Assembly (NCBI RefSeq): GCF_010093065.1
Contig: NZ_CP048113.1
Span: forward strand, 1,798,001 to 1,862,000
DNA length: 64,000 nucleotides
Reading direction: 5' to 3'
Source: Chitinophaga agri
GTDB taxonomy: Bacteria > Bacteroidota > Bacteroidia > Chitinophagales > Chitinophagaceae
Position numbers and translations under genes: made by a program. The notes beneath the pieces were generated by a model. It searched no databases, was not told the origin of the DNA, and saw only the letters and a program-made list of their open reading frames with translations. This document shows, one piece after another, positions 32,840 through 41,523 of this stretch. Each line of letters starts with the position of its first letter. Positions within the stretch are counted from its first letter, which is position 1.

Positions 32840-34456
32840 ATGGCTCATTTTAAAAGATGGCGCCTGTGTTTGTTGCTCCTGTTGATGCTCGGCGCCTGTA
32901 AAGAAGAAAAGAATGTTCAGTTTGCGGTAGAAAAGATCCCTGATCCTATGCAGCATAATGATTACGTAAGTAATCCGGACCATTTGATCAGTGATGTAAC
33001 CGAACAGGCATTGAACGACCAGATGCGCCAGCTGGACCAGTCTGGCCGTGCGCAGATAGCGATCGTGCTTTTACAAACCATCGGTGAACAGGTACCTAAA
33101 GATGTTGCCCATGACATTTTCAGGTTATGGAAACCCGGCAGTAAGAAAAAGGATAACGGACTGGTGGTCCTGCTGGTCAATGATCAACATCGCATTGAGT
33201 TTGAAACCGGTGATGGACTGGAAGGAGATCTCCCTGATGTGGTGTGTTTCCGTATACAGCAGTCAGAAATGCTGCCTTCCTTCAAACAGAATGATCTGGA
33301 CGGAGGTATGGTGAAAGGTATGACAGCAGTGATAAAAGTACTGCAATCATCAGGTGACAATAATCTGGCTGACGCCGGCAAAGATTCCACGGCACAGATG
33401 GATGAACTACAGGCAAGAGTAGATAGTGTTGTTGGCGCGGCAAATGGAGATGCATTCTATCAAACGTATGGCGATGCGGCCATGGCTGTCGACAGTACTG
33501 GACCAACAGAAGAATATCCCGCAGAAGACGCACAAACCGGCTATACGTATAAGGAACAGGGAGATGACATGGGAGTGGGTACACTGGTACTGTATGCCTT
33601 TTATGCCATCCTCAGTACGATATTCGTCATACAACCCGGTAAACCAAAACAACGAACAACTACGATATTACTTTTTAAACGCAACATCCTTCACCTCATC
33701 TGGATATATGCGCTGCCGTTCGTCCTGATGCTTGTGCTTGTCAATTTTTTAAATGTGGTATATCGCTGGTGGATGTTGCCACTGGCAATGTATGCGAATC
33801 TGCTGGCTTATCATATCTACCGCACACTGGTCATTCAGGTGCGGGCAGCGATAGTACTGAAAGACGCCGACAGACAGACGCAATATAATGCATGGAATCT
33901 CGCGCACGCCAACCACTGGCTGACGGCCATTTTCTTTCCACTGCCTTTCCTTGTTTTTTCTAAATGGTTTAAAAAAAGGTTAAATAATATACGCTACGAG
34001 CCGTATACATGCGAAGGATGTTATCAGCCCATGGTAATGTTAAAGAAAAGTGAAAAACTGACATCACTCAACCCCGTACAATTGATAGAAGACAAGGTTG
34101 GTTCTATTATTTATGATGTATGGAGATGCAAATCCTGTGGCCAGAAGAAAACAGTTGGTTATCAGCGTCTGGATACGGATGTAGAGGAATGTCCTTCATG
34201 TAAGGCAGTGACATTGGTGCCTGGTAAAAAGAAGGTGATACGCAGGGCCACCAGTAGCCGCGAAGGAGAAGGCATCCAATATTATGACTGTAAAAATTGT
34301 CAGTTCACCAAGCAGGAAGCTTATGTAATACCCCGGCCATCTTCCGGAAGTTCAGGCAGTTCGGGATCATCTTCCTCATCCTCCTCTTCATCTTCCTCAT
34401 CCAGCAGCTGGGGCGGCGGTAGCTCGAGTGGAGGAGGCGCAGGCAGCAGTTGGTAA
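32840..34456 (+). CDS. TPM-domain lipoprotein with zinc ribbons and poly-Ser tail
   Basis: Start ATG 32840, lipobox LGAC (MAHFKRWRLCLLLLLMLGAC). 538 residues. TPM/Psb32 domain about 25-155 (YVSNPDHLISDVTEQALN, WKPGSKKKDNGLVVLLV, FETGDGLEGDLPD). Then an acidic linker, two or three membrane segments (about 245-320), and a C-terminal region with paired CxxC motifs (CEGC, CKSC, CPSC, CKNC) that would bind zinc. The end is about 16 Ser followed by Gly/Ser (WGGGSSSGGGAGSSW), as in YgcG proteins. Role unknown; TPM proteins often act in membrane-protein repair. The Ser tract carries a 15-bp repeat. Confidence 0.85.
   Translation: MAHFKRWRLCLLLLLMLGACKEEKNVQFAVEKIPDPMQHNDYVSNPDHLISDVTEQALNDQMRQLDQSGRAQIAIVLLQTIGEQVPKDVAHDIFRLWKPGSKKKDNGLVVLLVNDQHRIEFETGDGLEGDLPDVVCFRIQQSEMLPSFKQNDLDGGMVKGMTAVIKVLQSSGDNNLADAGKDSTAQMDELQARVDSVVGAANGDAFYQTYGDAAMAVDSTGPTEEYPAEDAQTGYTYKEQGDDMGVGTLVLYAFYAILSTIFVIQPGKPKQRTTTILLFKRNILHLIWIYALPFVLMLVLVNFLNVVYRWWMLPLAMYANLLAYHIYRTLVIQVRAAIVLKDADRQTQYNAWNLAHANHWLTAIFFPLPFLVFSKWFKKRLNNIRYEPYTCEGCYQPMVMLKKSEKLTSLNPVQLIEDKVGSIIYDVWRCKSCGQKKTVGYQRLDTDVEECPSCKAVTLVPGKKKVIRRATSSREGEGIQYYDCKNCQFTKQEAYVIPRPSSGSSGSSGSSSSSSSSSSSSSSWGGGSSSGGGAGSSW
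34367..34402 (+). repeat. Repeat in the poly-serine codons
   Basis: TCATCTTCCTCATCC occurs at 34367-34381 and 34388-34402, 21 bp apart, both in frame. Slippage here would change the tail length without a frameshift. Confidence 0.6.
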
Positions 34457-34481
34457 AATTACAATTCACTGATCATGATCA

Positions 34482-34512
34482 TTGTTTATTGTTCGGAATA
34501 GGGATACTTTTG
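34482..34512 (+). promoter_or_regulatory. Promoter of the desaturase gene
   Basis: TTG 34482-34484, N20, TACTTTTG 34505-34512. Only CATT separates it from ATG 34517, so the transcript should begin at or next to the A of the start codon. Confidence 0.65.
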
Positions 34513-34516
34513 CATT

Positions 34517-35443
34517 ATGAATTCTGAAAAACAACTGAGGAAAGGACCTAACTGGTGGCGTCAATTTGATTTTCTGGGACTGCACCTGCTGCCGATTCTG
34601 GCGATCTTTACACACGTGACAGCATTTGACTGGATTTTATGTGGTGTATTATATGTAGTACGCATGTTCTTCGTAACAGGCGGTTATCATCGATATTTTT
34701 CGCATCGAACGTATAAAACGTCGCGTATATTCCAGTTTATCATGGCCGGCGGAGCACAGAGCAGTTTACAGAAAGGTGTATTATGGTGGGGCGCTAACCA
34801 TCGTGTTCACCACAAGCACAGCGACACTCCTGAGGACCCTCACTCTGCAAATATCTATGGGTTCTGGTATGCTCATATGGGCTGGATCATGGGGCCTGAA
34901 TTTAAACCAACCCGTTACGAACTCATCAAAGATTTTAAAGAGCCTGAACTACGCTGGCTGAACAAATACCATGCTGTTCCAGGTATCGTACTTGCCATTG
35001 CTGTATATTTTATTGGTAACAAAGTGAACGGCACCGGCTGGTTTGACTGGAATGCAGGTCTCTCAACCGTGTTGATCGGTTTTGTATTGAGCACGATCAT
35101 CCTGTACCATGGTACCTTCACCATCAACTCCCTGATGCATAAATGGGGTAAGCCTCGTTATAAAACAGGTGACTTCTCCAAAAACAGCGCAATACTGGCA
35201 TTAATTACCCTGGGTGAAGGATGGCATAACAACCACCACTACTATCAAAGCGCTACCCGTCAGGGATTCTTCTGGTGGGAGTTCGATATCACCTATTATG
35301 TGCTGCGTACCCTAGGTCTGTTTGGTATAGTATGGGATATCAGAGGTGTGCCTGATAAAGTAAAAGCCAGCAACCTGCTGACAGAGGCGGACAAACATGA
35401 GGTGAAAGCCGCAAACAGAAGGCTGGTAGAGGCGAGCAGATAA
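34517..35443 (+). CDS. Acyl-CoA desaturase (type-1 fatty acid desaturase)
   Basis: 308 residues, four membrane segments. The three histidine boxes for the di-iron centre are HRYFSH, HRVHHKHS and HNNHHYYQS. Introduces a cis double bond (delta-9 type) into acyl chains in the membrane. The first two boxes are separated by the usual 30 residues. The promoter implies a leaderless mRNA. Closed by the hairpin at 35468. Confidence 0.93.
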   Translation: MNSEKQLRKGPNWWRQFDFLGLHLLPILAIFTHVTAFDWILCGVLYVVRMFFVTGGYHRYFSHRTYKTSRIFQFIMAGGAQSSLQKGVLWWGANHRVHHKHSDTPEDPHSANIYGFWYAHMGWIMGPEFKPTRYELIKDFKEPELRWLNKYHAVPGIVLAIAVYFIGNKVNGTGWFDWNAGLSTVLIGFVLSTIILYHGTFTINSLMHKWGKPRYKTGDFSKNSAILALITLGEGWHNNHHYYQSATRQGFFWWEFDITYYVLRTLGLFGIVWDIRGVPDKVKASNLLTEADKHEVKAANRRLVEASR

Positions 35444-35469
35444 ACGCAACTTTAGTATTTCTTTTAATA

Positions 35470-35508
35470 AAAAGGGATGGTCTGACAATGGTCAGACCGT
35501 CCCTTTTT
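35470..35508 (+). terminator. Terminator of the desaturase gene
   Basis: AAAGGGATGGTCTGAC pairs with GTCAGACCGTCCCTTT (one mismatch) around loop AATG, followed by seven T. Confidence 0.88.
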
Positions 35509-35688
35509 TTGTTACGCAGGTATTAAAAATGTAAGCAAAACTCGACCCGTTACCTCGTATTTATTGGCTATAAACAGCTTAATACAAAATCCAATGTGTG
35601 CCGCTGATAACCTGACCAACCGTAACTGCTCCGCCTGCAATATATCCTGACCTCCTACCCCTAAATATTCCAACAAAAACATCCATCT

Positions 35689-35742
35689 AAACATCAGACG
35701 TTTAATAAAACATCTTACCTTTGCCAAACATCAGACGTTTAA
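35689..35742 (+). promoter_or_regulatory. Twin operator around the promoter of the GntR operon
   Basis: AAACATCAGACGTTTAA occurs twice without mismatch (35689-35705 and 35726-35742). Each core AAACATCAGACGTTT is a near-palindrome. The -7 box TACCTTTG (35716-35723) lies between them and the second copy covers the expected start and ends 4 nt before ATG 35747. Centre spacing is 37 bp. Autorepression by the GntR protein is the obvious reading. Confidence 0.75.
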
Positions 35743-35746
35743 AAGA

Positions 35747-36403
35747 ATGACCAAACCAATAAAACTTGTAGACAAAGTCATTTTTGAACTGCAGCGGGAA
35801 ATCTCCCTGGGAAAATATAAGGTTGGTGAACTCATCCCTCCCGAACCCATCCTGATGGAGCAGTATGGCGTGGGGCGGTCCACCATCCGGGAAGCTATTA
35901 AAACCCTCTCTAATGCCGGTATTCTAAGGGTACAACAGGGAGCAGGCACCTTTGTGTGTGCCCCTGCCGAAAATACCGAACCCCTGGATCAGCGTCTCAG
36001 AAGGGCCAATATGCAGGAAGTTAATCATGTCAGGCAATTGCTGGAAGTAGAAATAGTACAACTCGCCGTTGTTCACCGCCGATCCACAGATCTTGAGGCT
36101 ATGGACGATCTGCTTCAGCAAAGATGGCAGGCTATCACCCAAGAGGATTATGAAGCATGTGCTGACGCAGATATCCGCTTTCACAGAGCAGTAGCCAATG
36201 CATCCCATAACAGTGTGCTGGCTGACCTGTATCAGACCTTCTCCAACGCTATTGTGACCACCTTCCGGCAACGGGAGGCTCCACATGTGTCACAGTTTGC
36301 CCGCACGCATGACCTGCATGTGCAACTGGCAGATGCCATCCGGGAGCAACAGGCTGTTATTGCCATTAACACCGTCAAAGCAATTCTGGAAAACAATTTC
36401 TAA
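35747..36403 (+). CDS. GntR-family regulator, FadR/FCD subgroup
   Basis: 218 residues. N-terminal winged helix (KYKVGELIPPEPILMEQYGVG, STIREAIKTLSNAGILRVQQ, GAGTFV) and helical FCD ligand domain about 85-215 with the metal/ligand residues RRSTDLEAMDD, DADIRFHRAVANASHN and HDLHVQLADAI. FadR-type regulators sense small carboxylic acids. Twin operators in its own promoter. Followed by tauE-like and DUF1634 genes with gaps of 15 and 4 nt, so it probably controls an anion exporter. Confidence 0.93.
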   Translation: MTKPIKLVDKVIFELQREISLGKYKVGELIPPEPILMEQYGVGRSTIREAIKTLSNAGILRVQQGAGTFVCAPAENTEPLDQRLRRANMQEVNHVRQLLEVEIVQLAVVHRRSTDLEAMDDLLQQRWQAITQEDYEACADADIRFHRAVANASHNSVLADLYQTFSNAIVTTFRQREAPHVSQFARTHDLHVQLADAIREQQAVIAINTVKAILENNF

Positions 36404-36418
36404 TCAATAACTATTGTC

Positions 36419-37255
36419 ATGTCTATTCTTGTATTCACACTCATTCTCCTGGTTGGCGCCTTCATGGCGGGTATGCTGGGCTCCCTGACCGGTCTCGGCG
36501 GAGGAGTTGTATTGATCCCACTACTGACACTTGTATTTCATGTCGATATCCGCTATGCTGTTGGCGCCTCTCTGGTAGCATCCATTGCTAATTCCTCCGG
36601 TGCTGCGGCTGCCTATATCAAAGAAGGTATTACCAATGTACGCATTGGCATGTTCCTGGAAATAGCTACAACCACAGGCGCTATCATAGGGGCTGTCCTG
36701 GCTGTATACACACCCACTCACCTCGTAGCTATACTGTTTGGATTCGTACTGCTATTTTCTGCCGCAATGACGCTCAGAAAAAAGAACGAGCATGGCGATA
36801 ATCTCAGCAATAGTAAACTGGCTGATCTAATGCGCCTAAACGGCTCCTATCCTGTAAACGGACAGGAAATGCCGTATAAAGTAAGAGGTGTAGCTGGTGG
36901 TTATGCACTGATGACCGTAGCGGGTGTGGTATCTGGTTTGTTGGGTATTGGTTCCGGTGCGCTTAAAGTACTGGCAATGGATGGCGTGATGCGCATTCCT
37001 TTTAAAGTTTCCACCACTACCAGCAACTTTATGATCGGTGTAACAGCAGCAGCAAGTGCAGTCATCTATCTGCAACGTGGTTATATTGATCCGGCAATTG
37101 CGATGCCTGTAGTACTCGGCGTACTCGCAGGTGCGTTCGGCGGCTCCCGCCTGTTGATGAAAATGAATACACGCAAATTGCGTCTGTTGTTCTGTATTGT
37201 GATCGGCGCACTGGCACTGGAGATGATATATAATGGTTTCACAGGTAAATTATAA
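36419..37255 (+). CDS. TauE/SafE-family (DUF81) anion exporter
   Basis: 278 residues, about eight membrane segments in two repeats, each starting with a Gly-rich motif: GMLGSLTGLGGGVVLIPLL and GVVSGLLGIGSGALKVLAMD. Family members export sulfite, sulfoacetate or similar organosulfur anions. In an operon with the GntR regulator and the DUF1634 gene. Confidence 0.93.
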   Translation: MSILVFTLILLVGAFMAGMLGSLTGLGGGVVLIPLLTLVFHVDIRYAVGASLVASIANSSGAAAAYIKEGITNVRIGMFLEIATTTGAIIGAVLAVYTPTHLVAILFGFVLLFSAAMTLRKKNEHGDNLSNSKLADLMRLNGSYPVNGQEMPYKVRGVAGGYALMTVAGVVSGLLGIGSGALKVLAMDGVMRIPFKVSTTTSNFMIGVTAAASAVIYLQRGYIDPAIAMPVVLGVLAGAFGGSRLLMKMNTRKLRLLFCIVIGALALEMIYNGFTGKL

Positions 37256-37259
37256 CACA

Positions 37260-37658
37260 ATGAAAAGTTTATTCTCTAAATCATTCTGGCAGGAAAGAGA
37301 TGTGGAAATGTTCATCGGACAACAATTACGCTGGGGCGTTATTACATCCAGCATCATCGCCTTTATCGGTGGTGTAATTTACCTGATCAAGAATGGCGGC
37401 AACACGCCTCACTACACGGAATTCGTCGGAGCGCCAGAATATGTAAGACATATGCCGGGGATACTACAGGGCATTGCACGTTTTGATGGCATGGCCATTA
37501 TACAACTCGGTGTTGTTGTGCTACTGGCTACACCTATCACGCGGATTGCCTTCTCTATACTGGCTTTTGCTATGGAAAAAGACTGGCTGTATGTTCTCAT
37601 CACCCTTATCGTACTGGGTGTGATCACATTCAGTATTTTCAGCGGATTGGGGGGCTAA
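37260..37658 (+). CDS. DUF1634 membrane protein
   Basis: Start ATG 37260 (MKSLFSKSFWQERDVEMFIG), 4 nt after the TauE stop. 132 residues, three membrane segments (about 20-40, 75-95, 108-130), with the DUF1634 core LRWGVITSSIIAFIGGVIYL and GIARFDGMAIIQLGVVVLLATPITRIAFS. DUF1634 genes usually follow TauE genes, so a helper of the exporter is likely. Confidence 0.88.
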   Translation: MKSLFSKSFWQERDVEMFIGQQLRWGVITSSIIAFIGGVIYLIKNGGNTPHYTEFVGAPEYVRHMPGILQGIARFDGMAIIQLGVVVLLATPITRIAFSILAFAMEKDWLYVLITLIVLGVITFSIFSGLGG

Positions 37659-37678
37659 ACAACTAGTGTCAGCAACCA

Positions 37679-37726
37679 AAAAGCAGAGAGACTGTTCATT
37701 GTATGATGAACAGCCTCTCTGCTTTT
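37679..37726. terminator. Bidirectional terminator
   Basis: AAAAGCAGAGAG 37679-37690 pairs with CTCTCTGCTTTT 37715-37726 with a further inner stem CTGTTCAT/ATGAACAG. Lies between the DUF1634 gene and the converging ABC gene. Confidence 0.88.
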
Positions 37727-37750
37727 TGTATATATCTGCCAGCGATAAGA

Positions 37751-39511
37751 TCAGGTATTACGTTCATGCTGCACCAGCATATTCATAGCGTGACTGAACG
37801 AGCCCGCCCTGGCAATCTCTCCGTTATTAACGAAGAAAATCTCATCCGCGTTTTCAATCGTGTTGAGTCTGTGAGCAATGATCACACGGGTAGTATGTGC
37901 TGGCAACTTTTGTAATACAGCCTCCAGCTGTTGCTCCGTCACGGTATCAATATTAGCCGTTGCTTCGTCCAGCACCAACAGGTCAGGATCACGCAGCACA
38001 GCACGCATAAACGCGATCAGCTGTTTTTGTCCAAGGCTGATCCCGTCATTTCCAGACACAATATTTGTAGCCAGTCCATCTTCAAAACGAGCCAATAATG
38101 TGTTTAATCCGGCCTTTTCCATCACCGCATCCAGTTGTTCCGCGGTATAATCTGCGTAAACAGGATTGCCATACACAATATTCTCCTGGATAGTGCCTGA
38201 GAAGAGAAAAGGTTCCTGCAGGATGAAGCCGATCTTACGAGTACGTTCCTCTGGTGTATAGGAACGGATATCCCGCCCGTTGAGCAGCACTTCACCAGCT
38301 GTTGGATCATACAGACGGGCGATCAGTGACGCAGTAGTTGTTTTACCACCTCCCGTAGGACCAACCAACGCATAGGTCTTACCCTGTTCCAGGTTGAAGC
38401 TTACATTGTGTAAGATCTCCTTGCCGCCGGGGTATCCAAAGTGTACGTGTTGAAAACTGATCAGTGGAGCGTTCTCTTTTACCGGACCTGCGGGTAACAC
38501 TTTAAGGTCCGATTCCAGTTCAAGGATCTGTGAGATCCTGTCCCACCCTGCCATTGCCATCTGGAAGTTTGTCCATAAGATAGCCAGCTGACGGATTGGG
38601 TTATAAAAATAGGAAGAGAAAGAAAGATAACTGATAAGCAGCCCCACGGTGAACTCTCCGGTAGATATCAGGTAGATACCATAGGCAAGTACCGCCAGCA
38701 TAGCGATCTGTGAACAGAGAGAGAACACTGGTGTAAAAATATTATTTAGCACACCCGCTGATTTAGCAGTACCGTAATTCTCCTGATTTACCTCATCAAA
38801 ACGCTTACGAAAATAATCCCTGCGATTGAATGCGATGATCACTTTAAAATTGCTCAGACTCTCCTGTATCTCCGCACTCATACTACCGGTACTCTTCATA
38901 CTGGCAGCATTCCTTTTCTTCACCAGTGGTGACAACACCCGGGTAAACAGCAGCAGAAACACAGCCGGTGCCAAAGTGGCAATACCGAGTTTAAAGTTGA
39001 TCGATAACAGGAATATACCCGCACCGACCATTGACATGATACCACTCGCAAACTGAACCAGCGACTGAGAGAAGAACTGGTTCATTTTATCTGTATCGTT
39101 ATTGATGCGGGAGATAAGGTCTCCTGTTTTATTCTGATTGAAAAAAGCGATTGGCAGCTCCTGTATTTTTACAAATAGCGCATTGCGCAGCATATACAAC
39201 ATCCGCTGCCCTACACTGCCCATCATCTTCGTCTGCCAGTAAGAAAAAGCGAGATTGACAGTGAACATCCCCAAAAGAATGCCTGCATATTTCAGGATGC
39301 CGGAAAAGTCTTTCGTAGCCACATAGTGGTCAATGGTGTAGCCTACAACAAAAGGCACCGTGATCGATAATCCCTGGCTGATGATCATGATACCAAACAC
39401 TACGATCAATGCCCGGTGTTCAGTTTTAATATAAGCCAGTAATTTCAGAAGACGTTTACCGGAAGTATGCTGCTGTTCTGTTGTATCTGTATTATTCAGG
39501 TTGTAGTTCAT
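37751..39511 (-). CDS. ABC exporter half-transporter, partner B (catalytic Walker B, degenerate signature)
   Basis: 586 residues: six membrane segments (about 30-310) and an ATPase domain (about 345-585). Walker A GPTGGGKTTT and Walker B LLVLDEATANID are intact, with the catalytic Glu. The signature is GNDGISLGQKQL rather than LSGGQ, so it is degenerate. The gene starts 20 nt inside the end of the upstream half-transporter gene. The paired defects imply a heterodimer with one working ATP site. Substrate unknown: drug or lipid type. Confidence 0.92.
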   Translation of the reverse strand: MNYNLNNTDTTEQQHTSGKRLLKLLAYIKTEHRALIVVFGIMIISQGLSITVPFVVGYTIDHYVATKDFSGILKYAGILLGMFTVNLAFSYWQTKMMGSVGQRMLYMLRNALFVKIQELPIAFFNQNKTGDLISRINNDTDKMNQFFSQSLVQFASGIMSMVGAGIFLLSINFKLGIATLAPAVFLLLFTRVLSPLVKKRNAASMKSTGSMSAEIQESLSNFKVIIAFNRRDYFRKRFDEVNQENYGTAKSAGVLNNIFTPVFSLCSQIAMLAVLAYGIYLISTGEFTVGLLISYLSFSSYFYNPIRQLAILWTNFQMAMAGWDRISQILELESDLKVLPAGPVKENAPLISFQHVHFGYPGGKEILHNVSFNLEQGKTYALVGPTGGGKTTTASLIARLYDPTAGEVLLNGRDIRSYTPEERTRKIGFILQEPFLFSGTIQENIVYGNPVYADYTAEQLDAVMEKAGLNTLLARFEDGLATNIVSGNDGISLGQKQLIAFMRAVLRDPDLLVLDEATANIDTVTEQQLEAVLQKLPAHTTRVIIAHRLNTIENADEIFFVNNGEIARAGSFSHAMNMLVQHERNT

Positions 39512-41249
39512 AGTTACTGGTGCTGCGTTGGGAATTAAAGATCTGAACGTATTCAGGACATGTCTGCAACAGTTCGTCGTGTGAACCGGCCGCTACCACC
39601 TCACCATCCATCAGCAGAATGATCTGGTCAAAATGCGCAACTGAGGCTATTTTTTGTGTTACAGATATCAAAGTAAGATGCGGGTAATTCTCCTGTACAT
39701 TTTCAAGAATGCGTTGTTCTGTGTTATTGTCAACCCTGGCGGTAAAATCGTCCAGCAGGAGTATCTGTGGATTAATAGCAAGCGCCCTCGCCAGCATGAT
39801 ACGCTGCTTTTGCCCGCCGGAAAGGCTGTTACCTCTTTCAGAAACGATCGTATCCAGTCCCTGTGGCAGATTACTCACGAATTCTTTTAGTTCAGCGGTA
39901 GCAATGGCCTGCTTCATAAGCGCTTCACTTACGTTTTCATTAAACGCGATATTCTCCCGTAGACTCATATTAAATACAATACTATCCTGGAAAACCAGTC
40001 CCACCTGTTGCAGCAGGGCCGTTTTATCGTAATCCTGTAAGGGAAGATTATCATAACTAATATTACCATTGTCAGGTTTGAGCAGTCCGGCAATAACATT
40101 CAGCAATTGTGTCTTACCCGCAGCAGTAGGACCGATAATAGCGGTACGGGTGCCGGCCCTTACAGAGAAGGTGACATCTTTCAGAACTGGTTTACCATCC
40201 ATTGAGAGAGATATATTCTCCACTGACAAGTCTCCTTTAATAGGAGTGGTCACCGTCCCTTTTTCATCCGGTTCAGGTGCGTGCAGGACCTCTGCGATAC
40301 GCTTGTAAGAGGCGGAGGCCTGTGCGATCAGGTTACTCATAAAGCCGATTACAATGATCGGGAATATCAGCAGGGCGATATAGCTGTTGAAGGCCGCTAT
40401 GTCACCCAATGTCATCTCTCCTTCGATTACAAAGTGCCCACCCAGTACCAGCGTAAAGAGGGTGGCCATACCACCCAGGAAACTGATCACGGGTACCAGT
40501 CCGGCGAAAAGGCGTACAACCGCAATTCCCAAAGACATAGACTCTCCGTTGGGGGCAATAAATCGGTCATACTCCTGTTGCTGGGCATTAATTACTCTGA
40601 CAAGCGCAGCACCGGTAATACTCTCATTAATGGTTTTATTCAGCTTATCGACCACTTCTCTGCTTTTCTTGAAAGTGGTACGTACCTTCTTCAACACAGC
40701 CGCAAATGCAAAGGCGATAAAAGGCACTACGGATAATACGGTCAAGCCCAGCTTCCAGTCCATCCTTATCATCAGGATACAGCAACCAACGATCATAAAG
40801 ACTGAGGAAGCGATAGAGATGACCGCCTGGGAAACGAATAACTTGATGCTGTCCACATCTCCGGTCAGATTCGTAAGTAGTTTGGATGGATTCACCTGCT
40901 GGATATAGGCGTAGTCCTGTCGCGAAATACGGGCAGCAAGATCGGTACGGAGCTGACGGGCTACTCCTTCAGACATATAAGTCTGGATCATGCTCTGCAG
41001 GTAGGTAAAGATGAAAATAGCAAAGGCAGCGCCGGCAAATTCCAGGATGAGGTTACGCATATCAAGCGTACCGGCGGAATAGGCATCTATTCCCTTTGCC
41101 GTCAACGCCGGTAATACCAGATTCAGCAGGTTACTGACCAGGGCCATGAAAATCAGCAAATATAGCTGTCCTCTGTAGGGGCGCAGCAGAGACATTAATC
41201 CGGCGTTTCCTTTTCCTGTTGTGTCGACAGGCTTGTTGGTCTTCTTCAT
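39492..41249 (-). CDS. ABC exporter half-transporter, partner A (canonical signature, degenerate Walker B)
   Basis: 585 residues. Membrane domain about 20-305, ATPase about 335-575. Walker A GPTAAGKTQLL, signature NSLSGGQKQRIMLA canonical, but Walker B ends LLLDDFTARVD, with Asp in place of the catalytic Glu. Together with partner B this gives one consensus and one degenerate site, as in TM287/288 or BmrCD. Own promoter: TATATTTG (minus strand, 41265-41258) ends 8 nt before ATG. Confidence 0.92.
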   Translation of the reverse strand: MKKTNKPVDTTGKGNAGLMSLLRPYRGQLYLLIFMALVSNLLNLVLPALTAKGIDAYSAGTLDMRNLILEFAGAAFAIFIFTYLQSMIQTYMSEGVARQLRTDLAARISRQDYAYIQQVNPSKLLTNLTGDVDSIKLFVSQAVISIASSVFMIVGCCILMIRMDWKLGLTVLSVVPFIAFAFAAVLKKVRTTFKKSREVVDKLNKTINESITGAALVRVINAQQQEYDRFIAPNGESMSLGIAVVRLFAGLVPVISFLGGMATLFTLVLGGHFVIEGEMTLGDIAAFNSYIALLIFPIIVIGFMSNLIAQASASYKRIAEVLHAPEPDEKGTVTTPIKGDLSVENISLSMDGKPVLKDVTFSVRAGTRTAIIGPTAAGKTQLLNVIAGLLKPDNGNISYDNLPLQDYDKTALLQQVGLVFQDSIVFNMSLRENIAFNENVSEALMKQAIATAELKEFVSNLPQGLDTIVSERGNSLSGGQKQRIMLARALAINPQILLLDDFTARVDNNTEQRILENVQENYPHLTLISVTQKIASVAHFDQIILLMDGEVVAAGSHDELLQTCPEYVQIFNSQRSTSNYELQPE

Positions 41250-41257
41250 ATCAGTAG

Positions 41258-41265
41258 CAAATATA
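41258..41265 (-). promoter_or_regulatory. -7 box of the ABC exporter genes
   Basis: TATATTTG on the minus strand, 8 nt before ATG 41249; a TTC replaces the -33 TTG at 19-nt spacing. Very short leader expected. Confidence 0.5.
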
Positions 41266-41407
41266 TAGCAGGCGGCAGACCTTTGAACTGCGTTGGGCCA
41301 AATTTACTTTAAAAATAAAGCGGTTACGTGCAGGTGTAAGGCAGTGTCAGGTTGCTGGTATGTGTGACGATCGAGTGGAGAAGATATTGTATAATCTAAA
41401 AAAAAAG

Positions 41408-41428
41408 CCTTCCGGAATAACCGGAAGG
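41408..41428 (-). terminator. Terminator behind the tiny ORF
   Basis: CCTTCCGG 41408-41415 pairs with CCGGAAGG 41421-41428 over a 5-nt loop; on the minus strand it is followed by eight or more T (41407-41399). A second hairpin, GACGCG/CGCGTC, lies just before it (41436-41449). Confidence 0.85.
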
Positions 41429-41475
41429 ACTTTTGACGCGTCCGCGTCCCAGATATTTTTTATGGAGCAACCCGG

Positions 41476-41523
41476 TTAGGCGATACCAACCGAAGGTTTC
41501 CATGAATATTCTGTAGATTGCAT
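41476..41523 (-). CDS. Tiny ORF (15 aa) with perfect Shine-Dalgarno sequence
   Basis: ATG 41523 to TAA 41478-41476 encodes MQSTEYSWKPSVGIA. Directly upstream on the minus strand is AAAAGGAGGT, a full match to the anti-SD, 5 nt from the ATG. Behind the stop come two hairpins, the last a terminator, so this is a separate transcription unit of about 130-200 nt upstream of the ABC exporter. TATTCATG is repeated 20 nt on, and the second ATG (41503) opens another frame of 35 codons ending at 41396. Either a small peptide, a leader peptide or a structured sRNA. No clear -7 box found. Confidence 0.45.
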   Translation of the reverse strand: MQSTEYSWKPSVGIA

